Assembly: GCA_019873735.1 (NCBI GenBank)
Contig: JAIOAQ010000023.1
Span: 1-50,693 of the forward strand
Direction of reading: 5' to 3'
Origin: Chloroflexota bacterium
GTDB taxonomy: Bacteria; Chloroflexota; Anaerolineae; Anaerolineales; Villigracilaceae
Length of the DNA stretch: 50,693 bases
The translations under genes were made by a program, and so were the position numbers. The notes below the pieces were generated by a model that was not told the DNA's origin, ran no database searches, and worked only from the letters and a program-made list of their open reading frames with translations. Below are positions 1 to 8,689 of the stretch, piece after piece (positions within the stretch are counted from its first letter, which is position 1; every line of letters starts with the position of its first letter).

Positions 1-38
1 CGTCCCCATCCAGCTGTCCTTGCCCTGTCTGGCGTAAG

Positions 39-109
39 GGTATGGAATGATAAGATTGTAAAGGTACAGAATTACAAGATTGTTAGAGGTACGAAATTAT
101 AAGAGTCAA
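39..109 (+). repeat. Array of three ~24-bp degenerate repeats, left edge
   Basis: Three consecutive units each begin GGTAyrGAAT or GGTACGAAAT and continue into AAGATTGT or AAGAGT. Unit starts are at 39, 63 and 88, with lengths of about 24, 25 and 22. The same three units, in the same order, occur on the opposite strand at 50588-50655. The third unit abuts the interrupted hsdR reading frame. The origin of the family is unknown to me. Confidence 0.75.
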
Positions 110-1456
110 CACCGATTTATAAGTGATGACCTTCGTCAAATCGGGGAATTGCGGGTACATCTCGTAAAACACATCCTGCAGACGCAGGGCGTGTTCCTGC
201 GTCATCGCAAAGACGATGGTCTTGCCGGGCAACTGCCCCGAAGAATCTTTTCGGCATACTTCCCAAATTTCTTCCCACTGCTTGCGCAGCGTGTCGCGGT
301 TGCTGACCGTCTTTTCCAGTTCCGTGCCTTCGTAGTTGATGTCGTCGGGGTCGAGACCTTTTTCGATGAGGGCGTTGCGCTCTTCTTCGGTCAAGTCCAC
401 GCCGCGAATGCCCTGCCGCTGAAACTTCGTCCGCGCGGCGTAGAGTTCAAAATCCACGAGATACCCATCGGCAATGGCTTGTTCGTAGGTGTAGAGATAG
501 GTCGGCTTGCCGTCCGTGCAATCAAAGGCAAGGAAAGTATCGCGGTTGATGTAATTAGCGGGCGTGGCGGTCAGCCCGATTTGCCTGCCATCGAAATACT
601 CCAGCACTTCGTTGAACTTGTTGAAAATGGAGCGATGCACTTCGTCGAAGATAATCAGGTCGAAGAAGGCGGGCGAGAACTGCTCGAAAATGTTGCTCAG
701 CGTTTGGAGCGTCACCGCATACAGGCGCTTGGTGGTGTCGAGGTCATACGTCCGCAAGCGGGTACAGGGTTCATGTGGCAGGAACTTCTCGAAGCCGTCT
801 TCCTTCGCCTGGTCCACCAGCGCGTCGCGGTCGGCGACGAACAAAATCCGCCGCGCCTGGTTGGCGCGCATGAACACGTCAATCAGTCCCATTGTGGTGC
901 GCGTCTTGCCTGTCCCTGTTGCCATGACGATGAGGACTTTGCGTTTGCCGTTGGCAAAGGCTTCGCCCACGCGGCGGATGGCTTCATGCTGGTAGGAACG
1001 GTCAACGATGGCGTTATTGATGCTCACCGAACTCAGCGGCACGGCATTCTGACGAATGTAGAGCAGGTTCTCCAGGTCTTCGCGCGTGAAGAAGCCGAAG
1101 ACTTCGCGCTTGGGGGCGTAGCCCACATCCACGAAATAAATTTCCCGCCCGTTGGCTAGAAACCCGAACGGACGGAAACTTTGATGTTTTTCAATTTCGG
1201 TCACATAATGGGTCAGTTGCGCTTCCGCCAGGCGGACATCCACTGCCGTCTTCTTGGCTTCCACCACTGCCAACACTTCCCCGTTCTCGCGGTACAGGCA
1301 GTAATCCGTCACCCCGTTCCACGGCTCGGCATCGTAGCCATCCACGGGGATTTCGATTTTGACCTTACTGTGATCATGCAAATACCAGCCCGCTTTTTCC
1401 AGTTGGGGGTCAATTAGTTGCTTGCGGGTTTGGTCTTCGGAAATTTTGCGGGGCAT
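83..1456 (-). CDS. hsdR: Type I restriction enzyme R subunit, C-terminally truncated
   Basis: This is the motor/nuclease subunit of a type I restriction complex, which translocates DNA and cuts it remotely from the recognition site. The N-terminal HSDR_N nuclease fold shows Asp51 and Glu66-x-Lys68. The SF2 helicase part shows Walker A ATGTGKT at 179-185, DEVH at 271-274 and LTATP at 295-299. The frame stops after 457 residues, whereas full HsdR proteins are usually well over 750, so helicase domain 2 is incomplete and the C-terminal HsdM-binding region is absent. The last ~10 codons are read from the ~24-bp repeat array at 39-109, so the native frame is probably lost near 110. No hsdM or hsdS lies in view. 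It is very likely non-functional unless the gene resumes beyond the window edge. Confidence 0.88.
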   Translation of the reverse strand: MPRKISEDQTRKQLIDPQLEKAGWYLHDHSKVKIEIPVDGYDAEPWNGVTDYCLYRENGEVLAVVEAKKTAVDVRLAEAQLTHYVTEIEKHQSFRPFGFLANGREIYFVDVGYAPKREVFGFFTREDLENLLYIRQNAVPLSSVSINNAIVDRSYQHEAIRRVGEAFANGKRKVLIVMATGTGKTRTTMGLIDVFMRANQARRILFVADRDALVDQAKEDGFEKFLPHEPCTRLRTYDLDTTKRLYAVTLQTLSNIFEQFSPAFFDLIIFDEVHRSIFNKFNEVLEYFDGRQIGLTATPANYINRDTFLAFDCTDGKPTYLYTYEQAIADGYLVDFELYAARTKFQRQGIRGVDLTEEERNALIEKGLDPDDINYEGTELEKTVSNRDTLRKQWEEIWEVCRKDSSGQLPGKTIVFAMTQEHALRLQDVFYEMYPQFPDLTKVITYKSVLTLIISYL

Positions 1457-1549
1457 GAGATGATTCTATCAAATTTCAGGCGTTTGAAACGACAATTCCC
1501 TCCTCCCTCCATGACATTCATCCTCCCCCTGTCAGGGATTTCCCCACAG

Positions 1550-1573
1550 CCCGCCGCGAAAAGGCGGGTTTTT
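1550..1573 (+). terminator. Orphan intrinsic terminator
   Basis: A CCCGCC/GGCGGG stem with a GCGAAAA loop is followed by five Ts on the plus strand. No plus-strand gene precedes it within the window, since the upstream hsdR runs the other way. The rest of 1457-1767 holds the dispersed repeat at 1645-1731 and otherwise nothing I recognise. Confidence 0.55.
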
Positions 1574-1644
1574 CCTGCTACAAGGCCGCCACGGCTTGCG
1601 GGAAAATAAGGTTGGAGTTTTTCCGAACCTGGAGAAGGCAGTTT

Positions 1645-1731
1645 TAAACACAAAGGACACAAAGCACACAAAGTACAAAAAGATTTCATAAGGTTTCCTT
1701 CGTGATCCTTGGTGTCCTTCGTGGTGAAACA
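1645..1731. repeat. Dispersed CACAAAGGACAC/CCTTCGTGG-type repeat
   Basis: An A-rich left half (ACACAAAGGACACAAAGCAC) faces a right half ending GGTGTCCTTCGTGGTGAAAC. Together they form an imperfect inverted repeat made of short AC(A/G)AAGGAC-like words. Related words recur at 42945-43008 and, in a variant, inside 49317-49470. It lies between hsdR and the oxidoreductase operon. Confidence 0.6.
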
Positions 1732-1767
1732 TTCAGGAACAAACCCCCAATTCTCAAAAGGAGAAGC

Positions 1768-2616
1768 ATGATGACAGAAGCAAATTTGCTCCAAAAATAT
1801 GCTTCCGAGGTCTTCGCCGGGCTGGTAGCGCCGGTGGCGGAGGGGCTGCAAGTCTCCGCCGCGCCCGCCGCCGACCCGCTGGTGAAAGAGGACGTGCTGG
1901 TGCGCATGGAACGCGAACTCAAGCACGCCCTCGAAAAGCCCGCCTCGGAACGGCGCTGGGTCATGGTCATTGACCTGCGCCGCTGTGTCGGCTGTCACGC
2001 CTGCACCGTGGCCTGCGTGGCCGAGAACAAACTGCCGCCGGGCGTGGTCTATCGCCCCGTCATGACGGAGGAAGTCGGCACCTACCCCAACGTGACGATG
2101 AAATTCCTCCCCCGGCCGTGTATGCAGTGCGAAAACGCACCCTGCACGCCGGTCTGCCCCGTCACGGCCACCTATCACAACGAAGAAGGCATCGTGGTGG
2201 TGGATTACGAACAGTGCATCGGCTGCCGCGCCTGCATGGCGGCCTGCCCCTACGGCGCCCGCACCTTCGACTTCGGCTATCACTACACCGAGGGCCTGCC
2301 CGTCTTCGACGGCGCCGTCATCGGCGGCAAAACGGCTGCCGAATACGAGCATATCAGCCAGGAATACGGCCAGGCGTGGGAGCGGCAGGGACGGCACGAG
2401 TCGCCCATCGGCAACGTCCGCAAGTGTCACTTCTGCCTGCACCGCATCAAAGACGGCGTCTTGCCCGCCTGCACCACCACCTGCATCGGGCGCGCCACCT
2501 ACTTCGGCGATGCCAACGACCCCGATTCGCTCGTCACCGAACTCATCAACAAGCCCAACGTGATTCGGCTCAAGGAAGAACTCGGCACCGAACCGCGTGT
2601 GTATTACATCGTGTAG
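1768..2616 (+). CDS. 4Fe-4S electron-transfer subunit (TtrB/PsrB-like)
   Basis: This 282-residue iron-sulfur subunit belongs to a molybdopterin oxidoreductase complex and would carry electrons between the membrane quinol subunit and the catalytic subunit. Four cluster motifs are visible: Cys73/76/79/83, Cys118/121/126/130, Cys150/153/156/160, and a C-terminal set built on CHFC and CTTTC. I place the start at ATG 1768 (or 1771), behind AAGGAG at 1758-1763. The 22 codons further upstream come from repeat DNA. A ~60-residue N-terminal extension precedes the first cluster and shows no Tat signal. Nine bases separate it from the NrfD gene. The order Fe-S, NrfD, Mo subunit is that of ttrBCA. Confidence 0.85.
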   Translation: MMTEANLLQKYASEVFAGLVAPVAEGLQVSAAPAADPLVKEDVLVRMERELKHALEKPASERRWVMVIDLRRCVGCHACTVACVAENKLPPGVVYRPVMTEEVGTYPNVTMKFLPRPCMQCENAPCTPVCPVTATYHNEEGIVVVDYEQCIGCRACMAACPYGARTFDFGYHYTEGLPVFDGAVIGGKTAAEYEHISQEYGQAWERQGRHESPIGNVRKCHFCLHRIKDGVLPACTTTCIGRATYFGDANDPDSLVTELINKPNVIRLKEELGTEPRVYYIV

Positions 2617-2625
2617 GAGGCTGAA

Positions 2626-3756
2626 ATGATCAAGAAAATTTCCTACGCTATCGGCGCGCTGACCCTGGCATTTGGCCTGTGGGGCGTGTATGTGCGTCTC
2701 TTTGAAGGCGAGCAAAGCGCCAACTACGGCTCCTACATCATCTGGGGCTTGTGGGTGGCCATGTACCTCTTCCTGGCGGGGCTGGCAGCGGGTGCATACA
2801 TGCTGGCGGCCTTCGACTACCTCTTCAACGTGCCGCAGTTCAAAGGTACCGGCAAGACCATGCTCTGGGCGGCGCTCGTCACCCTGCCGGCGGGTCTCGC
2901 CTCGATCGGCATGGACCTCGGACACATGGAACGCATCTGGAAGGTCTATCTCGAACCGAATTTCACCTCCTTCCTGACACTCATGGTCTGGGGCTACACC
3001 CTCTTCCTGATCTTGATCGTCATCTCGCTCTACCTGGCGTTCAAAGCGCCCGAAAAAGCGGCCATGAAAGCCGTGATGTGGATTGGCTTCGTTGTCGCCA
3101 TTCTGGTGGCGGGCGGCGTAGGCTTCCTGCTGGGCGGCAACGCAGCGCGCCTCTACTGGCATGTCGGCTTATTCCCCGTCCAATTCCCCGTCTTTGCCAT
3201 CGCTTCGGGCGCGGGGCTGATGTTGATGCTGGTCGGTTGGTTCATGCCCGACATGGACAAAACCCAACGCAGCAACCTGCTCTGGCTGCTGGCCATCATC
3301 TCAATTGCCACCAGTGCGGCAAAACTCTATTTCGTCGTTGCTGACTTTACCCAATCGCTTTACGGCGGCGTGACCGACAACCTGATCGCCGTCAACTACG
3401 TGTTGAATGGCCCCCAGGCGTTCACCTTCTGGGGCGTGCAAATTGTCTTGGGGCTGCTCATCCCGGTCATTGTCCTGGCCCAGCCCAAACTGGCCAAAAA
3501 CGGCTTCGTGGCCGGACTGATGGGCCTGTTCCTGCTCATCGGCTACGCTGCCGGCCGTCTCCTGATTGTGGTGCCCGGCCAGGTGGCCGAGATGATGCCC
3601 GGTCAGGCGGCCGCCTTTACCGGTCCAAAACTCGACATCACCTACACCCCCAGCCTGATGGAATGGTCGGTCACATCGGCGGTGATTGGATTTTCCATCC
3701 TGGCAATTTTGATTGGCATGGACCGCATCGTCCGCTTTAAGGAGGTGAAGAAATGA
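2626..3756 (+). CDS. NrfD/PsrC-family membrane quinol-oxidising subunit
   Basis: This 376-residue polytopic membrane protein has roughly ten hydrophobic segments and fits the NrfD/PsrC/TtrC family. Such proteins anchor CISM-type complexes and exchange electrons with the quinone pool. It begins 9 bases after the Fe-S gene, behind a GGAGG. Its last codons overlap the molybdopterin gene start at 3753 (ATGA), so the three subunits are translationally coupled. The length is slightly above that of Salmonella TtrC. The family assignment is firm. The substrate depends on the catalytic subunit and is not shown by this protein. Confidence 0.85.
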   Translation: MIKKISYAIGALTLAFGLWGVYVRLFEGEQSANYGSYIIWGLWVAMYLFLAGLAAGAYMLAAFDYLFNVPQFKGTGKTMLWAALVTLPAGLASIGMDLGHMERIWKVYLEPNFTSFLTLMVWGYTLFLILIVISLYLAFKAPEKAAMKAVMWIGFVVAILVAGGVGFLLGGNAARLYWHVGLFPVQFPVFAIASGAGLMLMLVGWFMPDMDKTQRSNLLWLLAIISIATSAAKLYFVVADFTQSLYGGVTDNLIAVNYVLNGPQAFTFWGVQIVLGLLIPVIVLAQPKLAKNGFVAGLMGLFLLIGYAAGRLLIVVPGQVAEMMPGQAAAFTGPKLDITYTPSLMEWSVTSAVIGFSILAILIGMDRIVRFKEVKK

Positions 3757-6700
3757 AAACGAAAGGACAAAAACTTTCCCGCCGCGACTTCCTCAAACTC
3801 TCCGGCGCAACCGGTGCGGCAGCCGCTTTCCTCGGCAGCCTGCCGCAAGGACAAAAGGCTATCGCCAAAGCCATGAACGCGGCGGAAACTTCATTTGAAG
3901 CCAGGCCCGAAAATCAACTCTACACCGTCTGTTTGCAGTGCAACACCGGCTGCGGCATCAAAGTCAAGATTCTCGATGGTCTCGCTGCCAAAATTGACGG
4001 CAACCCCTACAGCCCGTGGACGCTGTGGCCCCACCCCGCCTACGAGACTCCCATCACCGAGATGGCGACTGTTGAAGGTGCGCTCTGCCCCAAGGGTCAG
4101 GCGGGCATCCAGACGGCGTATGACCCGTACCGCATCGTCAGCGTGCTGAAGCGCAAGCCCGGCACCAAACGCGGCGAAGGCAAGTGGATCACCATCCCCT
4201 TCGAGCAAGCCATCGAAGAAATCGTTGAAGGCGGCGACCTGTTCGGCGAAGGCAATGTGGAAGGCTTCCGCGCCTTATATGCCCTGACGGATGCCAAACT
4301 CGCCAAAGAAATGTCCGCCGCGGTTACCAAAATTTTGGACGAGAAAGACCCGGACAAGAAAAAAGCCCTCGTTGAAGAGTTCAAAACCACCTTTGCCGCG
4401 CATCTCGACAAATTGATTGACCCCGACCACCCCGACCTGGGCCCCAAGAACAATCAGTTTACCTTCGTGTGGGGGCGCCTGAAGAACGGCCGCGCCGACC
4501 TGTTCAAGCGTTTCGTGAACGATGCCTTTGGCTCGGTCAATGCCAACGGCCACACCACCGTTTGCCAGGGATCGCTGTATTTCTCCGGCAAAGCCATGAG
4601 CGAGCAGTTCGACCCCCAAACCGGCAAATTCACCGGCGGCGCCAAGTTCTACTGGCAGACCGACACCGCCAACAGCAAATTCGTCATCTACGTGGGCGCC
4701 AATATGTTCGATGCCAACTACGGCCCGCCGCAGCGCGCGCCCAAAGTCACCGATGCCGTTGTCAATGGGCACAAGTTCGCCGTAGTGGACCCGCGCCTGA
4801 GCAAAGTGGCCGCCAAAGCCTGGAAATGGGTGCCAATCAAGCCTGGCGAAGACGTCGCCCTGGCGCTGGGTATGATTCGCTGGATACTCGAAAACGAACG
4901 CTACAACAAGAAGTTCATGAGCAACGCCAACAAGGCTGCCGCCGCCGCCAACGGCGAAAAATCCTGGACGACCGGCCCCTGGCTGGTGAAAATCAAGGAT
5001 GGCAAACCCGGCAAGTTCCTGCGCGGCAGCGACCTGGAATTGGTTACCAAAGGCGCCAAGACCGACGCCGACGGTAAGGAAGTGGCCGTCTACACCACCG
5101 CCGACGGCGTGGAATATGGCTTCGACCCGTTTGTAGCGCTGGTGGACGAGCAGCCGGTTCTCTTTGACCCGAACAGCGCCGACGTCCCCGTGCAGGGCGC
5201 GCCGCTGGCGCATGTCACCCTGAACGGCATTGAGTGCAAGACCGGCTTGCAAGTCATCTTTGAGGAAGCCCAGAGCCGCACAATTGCCGAGTGGGCCGAA
5301 ATTGCCGGTATCAAGGAAAGCGACATCATCGAACTCGCCGCTGAATTCACTTCGTATGGCAACAAAGCCTGCGCAGATATTCACCGCGGCGTCAGCCAGC
5401 ACACCAACGGCTTCTACAACGTCATCGCCTGGTACACGCTGAACTGTCTGGTGGGCAATGTGGACCATGCGGGCGGGATGATTAAAGGCACCTCCTACGA
5501 TTACAGCGGCGCAAAAGCCGAAGGGCCGTTTATCCTGGGCAAACTCTATAACGGCAAGCAAACCCTGTTTGGGCTGGATATCCTGCGCACCCGCTTTACC
5601 TACGAAAAATCCACGCTCTTCAATAAGGACAATCCTTATCCCACCAAACGCCCGTGGTTCCCGCTGGCAACCGACCTGTATCAGGAAGACATCCCCTCCA
5701 TGGGCGATATGTACCCCTATCAGGTCAAAATCCTGATGACCTACATGAGCGCGCTGAACTACGCCCTGCCCGCTGGTCACACCGTCAGCGAGATTCTGGC
5801 AGACCCGAAGAAAATCCCGCTCTATATCGCCAGCGATGTCCTGGTGGGCGAGACCTCGCAATACGCCGATTACATCTTCCCCGACCTGTCGTTCCTGGAG
5901 CGCTGGGAACTGCACGGCACGCATCCTTCCGTCCCGTGGAAGGTGGAGAACATCCGTCAGCCTGCCATTTCCATCCCCGGCTGGCCCACCGTCAAGGTGT
6001 GGGGCGAGGAAATCCCGATGAGCGCCGAAGCCCTGATGATGGCGATTGCCGAGCGGCTGGAACTGCCCTCCTTTGGGCCGAACGGTTTCGGCGAGGGCAT
6101 TCCCTTCACCCGCCCCGAACACCTGTACCTCAAGCAGGTCGCCAACATTGCCTTTGGCGAAAAAGCCGATGGCTCCGATTCCGTCCCCGAAGCGGATGAC
6201 GAAGAAGTGGACATCTTCCTCAAAGCCCGCCGCCACCTGCCCAAGAGCGTCTTCGACCCCGAAATCTGGAAAGCGGCAATTGGCAATGACGAGAGTTTGT
6301 GGCGCAAGGTGGTGTATGTCCTCAACCGCGGCGGACGCTACCAGGACTTTGCCAAAGCCTACAAGGGCGACCTGGTGGCCAACGCCTACGGCAAGCAGTT
6401 GAACCTGTACCAGGAAAAGACCGCCACTACCATCAATACCATGACCGGCGAGCATTTCCTCGGCTACCCGGCTTACATTCCGCCTGGGCTGTCCTCGCTG
6501 GGCGAACCGATTGAAGACAAGGGTTATGACTTTACGCTCATCACCAACAAAATCATCACCATGACCAAAGCCCGCACCATCACCAATTACTGGCTGCTGG
6601 CAATCGAACCGGAAGGCTACCTGCTGATGAACGCCTCCGATGCCCGCAAGTTGGGCTTGCAGGAAGGTGACCGCGTGCGCGTTTCCTCGGCCAGCAACCC

Positions 6701-7001
6701 CAAGGGGCAGTGGTTTGAACGCGACGGCAACGCCAAGCCGATGATTGGCAAGGTGAAAATCGTCGAAGGGATGCGCCCCGGCGTGGTCTCCTTCCCGCTG
6801 GGGTATGGTCACTGGGCAAGCGGAGCCTCCGACATCGAGATTGACGGCAAAGTCGTCGCCGCCGACCCGCGCCGCGCGGCTGGCTTCCACGGCAACGCCG
6901 CCATGCGCGTTGACCCGCACCTCGGCAACGTCACCCTCAGCGACCTGGCCGGCGGCTCGGCGGTGTTCTATGACAGTAAGGTGAAGGTGGAGAAGGTGTG
7001 A
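3753..7001 (+). CDS. Molybdopterin oxidoreductase, TtrA-like, Tat-exported
   Basis: This is the 1082-residue catalytic subunit of a DMSO-reductase-family enzyme. A twin-arginine signal (SRRDFLKLSG, residues 9-18, then a hydrophobic stretch) places it outside the cytoplasmic membrane. A 4Fe-4S site is formed by Cys60, Cys63, Cys67 and Cys112. Cys271 in the HTTVCQGS segment is the best candidate Mo ligand (inference). The C-terminal ~150 residues match the MopB C-terminal dinucleotide-binding fold. Its length above 1000 residues and the B-C-A gene order resemble tetrathionate reductase, the basis for the call. Other polysulfide, thiosulfate or arsenate-type reductases cannot be excluded from the sequence alone. 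The gene is coupled to NrfD by an ATGA overlap and followed by a terminator at 7138. Confidence 0.85.
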   Translation: MKTKGQKLSRRDFLKLSGATGAAAAFLGSLPQGQKAIAKAMNAAETSFEARPENQLYTVCLQCNTGCGIKVKILDGLAAKIDGNPYSPWTLWPHPAYETPITEMATVEGALCPKGQAGIQTAYDPYRIVSVLKRKPGTKRGEGKWITIPFEQAIEEIVEGGDLFGEGNVEGFRALYALTDAKLAKEMSAAVTKILDEKDPDKKKALVEEFKTTFAAHLDKLIDPDHPDLGPKNNQFTFVWGRLKNGRADLFKRFVNDAFGSVNANGHTTVCQGSLYFSGKAMSEQFDPQTGKFTGGAKFYWQTDTANSKFVIYVGANMFDANYGPPQRAPKVTDAVVNGHKFAVVDPRLSKVAAKAWKWVPIKPGEDVALALGMIRWILENERYNKKFMSNANKAAAAANGEKSWTTGPWLVKIKDGKPGKFLRGSDLELVTKGAKTDADGKEVAVYTTADGVEYGFDPFVALVDEQPVLFDPNSADVPVQGAPLAHVTLNGIECKTGLQVIFEEAQSRTIAEWAEIAGIKESDIIELAAEFTSYGNKACADIHRGVSQHTNGFYNVIAWYTLNCLVGNVDHAGGMIKGTSYDYSGAKAEGPFILGKLYNGKQTLFGLDILRTRFTYEKSTLFNKDNPYPTKRPWFPLATDLYQEDIPSMGDMYPYQVKILMTYMSALNYALPAGHTVSEILADPKKIPLYIASDVLVGETSQYADYIFPDLSFLERWELHGTHPSVPWKVENIRQPAISIPGWPTVKVWGEEIPMSAEALMMAIAERLELPSFGPNGFGEGIPFTRPEHLYLKQVANIAFGEKADGSDSVPEADDEEVDIFLKARRHLPKSVFDPEIWKAAIGNDESLWRKVVYVLNRGGRYQDFAKAYKGDLVANAYGKQLNLYQEKTATTINTMTGEHFLGYPAYIPPGLSSLGEPIEDKGYDFTLITNKIITMTKARTITNYWLLAIEPEGYLLMNASDARKLGLQEGDRVRVSSASNPKGQWFERDGNAKPMIGKVKIVEGMRPGVVSFPLGYGHWASGASDIEIDGKVVAADPRRAAGFHGNAAMRVDPHLGNVTLSDLAGGSAVFYDSKVKVEKV

Positions 7002-7023
7002 GGCAGTAGCATGTAAGACAAGG

Positions 7024-7064
7024 AAACAGGTACACAGGTTGTTTCAATGCCTGTGTACCTGTTT
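7024..7064 (+). repeat. Perfect 15-bp-stem hairpin after the oxidoreductase operon
   Basis: AAACAGGTACACAGG pairs perfectly with its complement at 7050-7064 across an 11-nt loop. Simple CACCTTTTCACC repeats follow. No long T tract comes directly after, so I read it as a mobile-type or mRNA-stabilising hairpin rather than a classical terminator. Confidence 0.65.
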
Positions 7065-7137
7065 TACTTGTTTACCTTTTCACCTTTTCACCTTTCTACC
7101 TGGGTGCCTTGCAACATTCACCGCTTGCTCTGAAAGT

Positions 7138-7174
7138 ACCGCCGTCCCGCAGGGCATCTTGCGGGGCGGTTTTG
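7138..7174 (+). terminator. Intrinsic terminator of the TtrBCA-like operon
   Basis: An ACCGCC-gt-CCCGCA arm pairs with TGCGGGGCGGT and is followed by TTTTG. It ends just before the -10-like box of the cytochrome c remnant, so that gene was probably transcribed separately. Confidence 0.7.
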
Positions 7175-7187
7175 TTATACTCGCCCT

Positions 7188-7395
7188 ATGAAAAAATCTC
7201 CCTCGCCCTTGCGCTTCTCCTCCTGCTCTACCTGCTGCTCTTCCCCCCGCGCTGGTACTTGAACCTGACCAAGCGGGTGGAAGTCTCCGCCGAAACGGGC
7301 GCGGCGCTGGCAGAAAAATACAAATGCCGCCAATGCCACATTCTCGGCGAGCAGGGCGCCCTTTACGCCCCCGACCTCGACAAATCCATGGGCAA
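7188..7395 (+). pseudogene. Frameshifted, truncated membrane-anchored cytochrome c
   Basis: From ATG 7188 the first codons read MKK and then lose sense. Adding one A to the six-A run at 7191-7196 restores MKKISLALALLLLLYLLLFPP, a clean signal anchor. It then runs on in frame to KYKCRQCHILGEQG, a class I monoheme cytochrome c start with CxxCH. At about 7395 (after DKSMGN) homology and base composition change abruptly and the gene is cut. It is therefore broken twice: by a homopolymer shift (real or a sequencing error) and by a junction. A TATACT box lies 6 bases before the ATG, suggesting a leaderless transcript. It probably served as an electron carrier for the neighbouring reductase. Confidence 0.7.
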
Positions 7396-7416
7396 CACAA
7401 TAGTTTTAGGCAGATC

Positions 7417-8643
7417 TCATTTCGAAACCCTCACTACTAATTCTTTCGGAAAATCGCATAAATTAATCCCTTTTCCGTGTTGATCGATCCAGATCACATC
7501 CTCAAGGCGTATACCAAAGCCGCGTTCGGGGTAGTAGACACCCGGCTCACAAGTAAAGACATGCCCTGGTTGGATCACTGTATTATCAACCGTAGAAAGG
7601 GAAAAGAAAGGTTGTTCATGAACAGCCAAACCGATCCCGTGTCCCAGGCCGGTAGCAAAACCATTTTCGTTTTTTGTGTCACTTCCCAACGTAGGATGAC
7701 CACGACTTTCTAAAAAATTACAGGCCATTTGCATATAATTACGAGTCTCGGCACCGGCTTTATAGGCCCCGCCTAGAAGGTTAATACAATCATAGACATC
7801 CCGATAGGCTTTCTCCACATCTGGGGGAGCATATTCCAGACAAAATGTGCGGGTCATGTCAAAATAATAACCACCGCCAGCCTCCCGAGTACCGAAATCA
7901 AAGATGATGCTCTTACCTAGTTCGAGAATATCATTTGGGTTACCCTTATTATGGGGCACCCCCGCATCTCTGCCAATGGAGAAAATGATTCCTTCCGGCA
8001 CGTCCAACCGGCATTCGGCCAGAAAATGATGGATTTGTCGATGGACCTGCCCAATGGTAAGGGGGTTATCATCTTTGTCAACCAGATAATTATTCCTTAT
8101 CGAATGCGATTTCAAAAAATCAATCGTATTTCCCATGACCGCGCTGCTTCGCCTTCCCACCTCTATAATTCTCTTGACTTCATTTGGGTCTTTGGTTGCA
8201 CGAGCAATATCAATTAAATTGGGGTCGGATTCACCAAAGATCTCTACACCTAACCTATCCCGGATTGTAGAAATCAACTTATACGCCATCCCTTGATCCA
8301 GATAGCCGTAAAAACCCACCCTGCCTTTGATATTAAAGGCATCAAATACTTTCCGTAGGAGCTCCACTTCTGCAGATAGGAGGTCGGAGGTTTCGCGTAA
8401 AATCCCTTCATAATCAAAATAATTGGTAGTGACAACTTTCAAACCGCTTATAGCGGCTTCCTCGCGGTCAATAGGAGCGCATATCAATATAGGGGGTTCT
8501 CCATGCTTCTTTATCACCCGGCCACGAATGATTTTTGCTCCGTTTGTCATATAGAACAAAGGAGGATTGCCATTCATCCTACCCATTACAATCATGGCGT
8601 CCAGATTACGTTCTTTCATCAATCGATCTAAGTCCTGTTTCAT
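7417..8643 (-). CDS. M24-family Xaa-Pro peptidase
   Basis: This 408-residue cytoplasmic metallopeptidase is of the prolidase/aminopeptidase P type and would release N-terminal residues from Xaa-Pro peptides. The pita-bread metal site is visible: the two Asp of FDFG and FDMTRT, His in GHGIGLAVHE, Glu366 in CEPGVYY and Glu381 in IRLED. The N-terminal ~130 residues form the creatinase-like domain. A GGAG lies 8 bases before ATG 8643. It is the last gene of an opp operon, 46 bases after oppC, which suggests that it digests the imported peptides. Creatinase or another M24B activity is possible. Confidence 0.82.
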   Translation of the reverse strand: MKQDLDRLMKERNLDAMIVMGRMNGNPPLFYMTNGAKIIRGRVIKKHGEPPILICAPIDREEAAISGLKVVTTNYFDYEGILRETSDLLSAEVELLRKVFDAFNIKGRVGFYGYLDQGMAYKLISTIRDRLGVEIFGESDPNLIDIARATKDPNEVKRIIEVGRRSSAVMGNTIDFLKSHSIRNNYLVDKDDNPLTIGQVHRQIHHFLAECRLDVPEGIIFSIGRDAGVPHNKGNPNDILELGKSIIFDFGTREAGGGYYFDMTRTFCLEYAPPDVEKAYRDVYDCINLLGGAYKAGAETRNYMQMACNFLESRGHPTLGSDTKNENGFATGLGHGIGLAVHEQPFFSLSTVDNTVIQPGHVFTCEPGVYYPERGFGIRLEDVIWIDQHGKGINLCDFPKELVVRVSK

Positions 8644-8689
8644 AAAAGATTCTCCACTTGGAATAGAAGTTCAGAAAAAACATTAGTGC

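Noticed and set aside
39..109. CRISPR array
   Set aside because: Units are contiguous and degenerate with no spacers, and no cas genes are present.
1414..3162. 582-residue minus-strand frame across hsdR upstream region and the Fe-S gene
   Set aside because: It runs antisense to clear cluster motifs and through repeat DNA; composition is shadow-like.
4275..6920. 881-residue open frame antisense to the molybdopterin gene
   Set aside because: It is a codon-bias shadow of the GC-rich coding strand, has no ribosome site and no recognisable domain, and the opposite strand encodes an unmistakable oxidoreductase.
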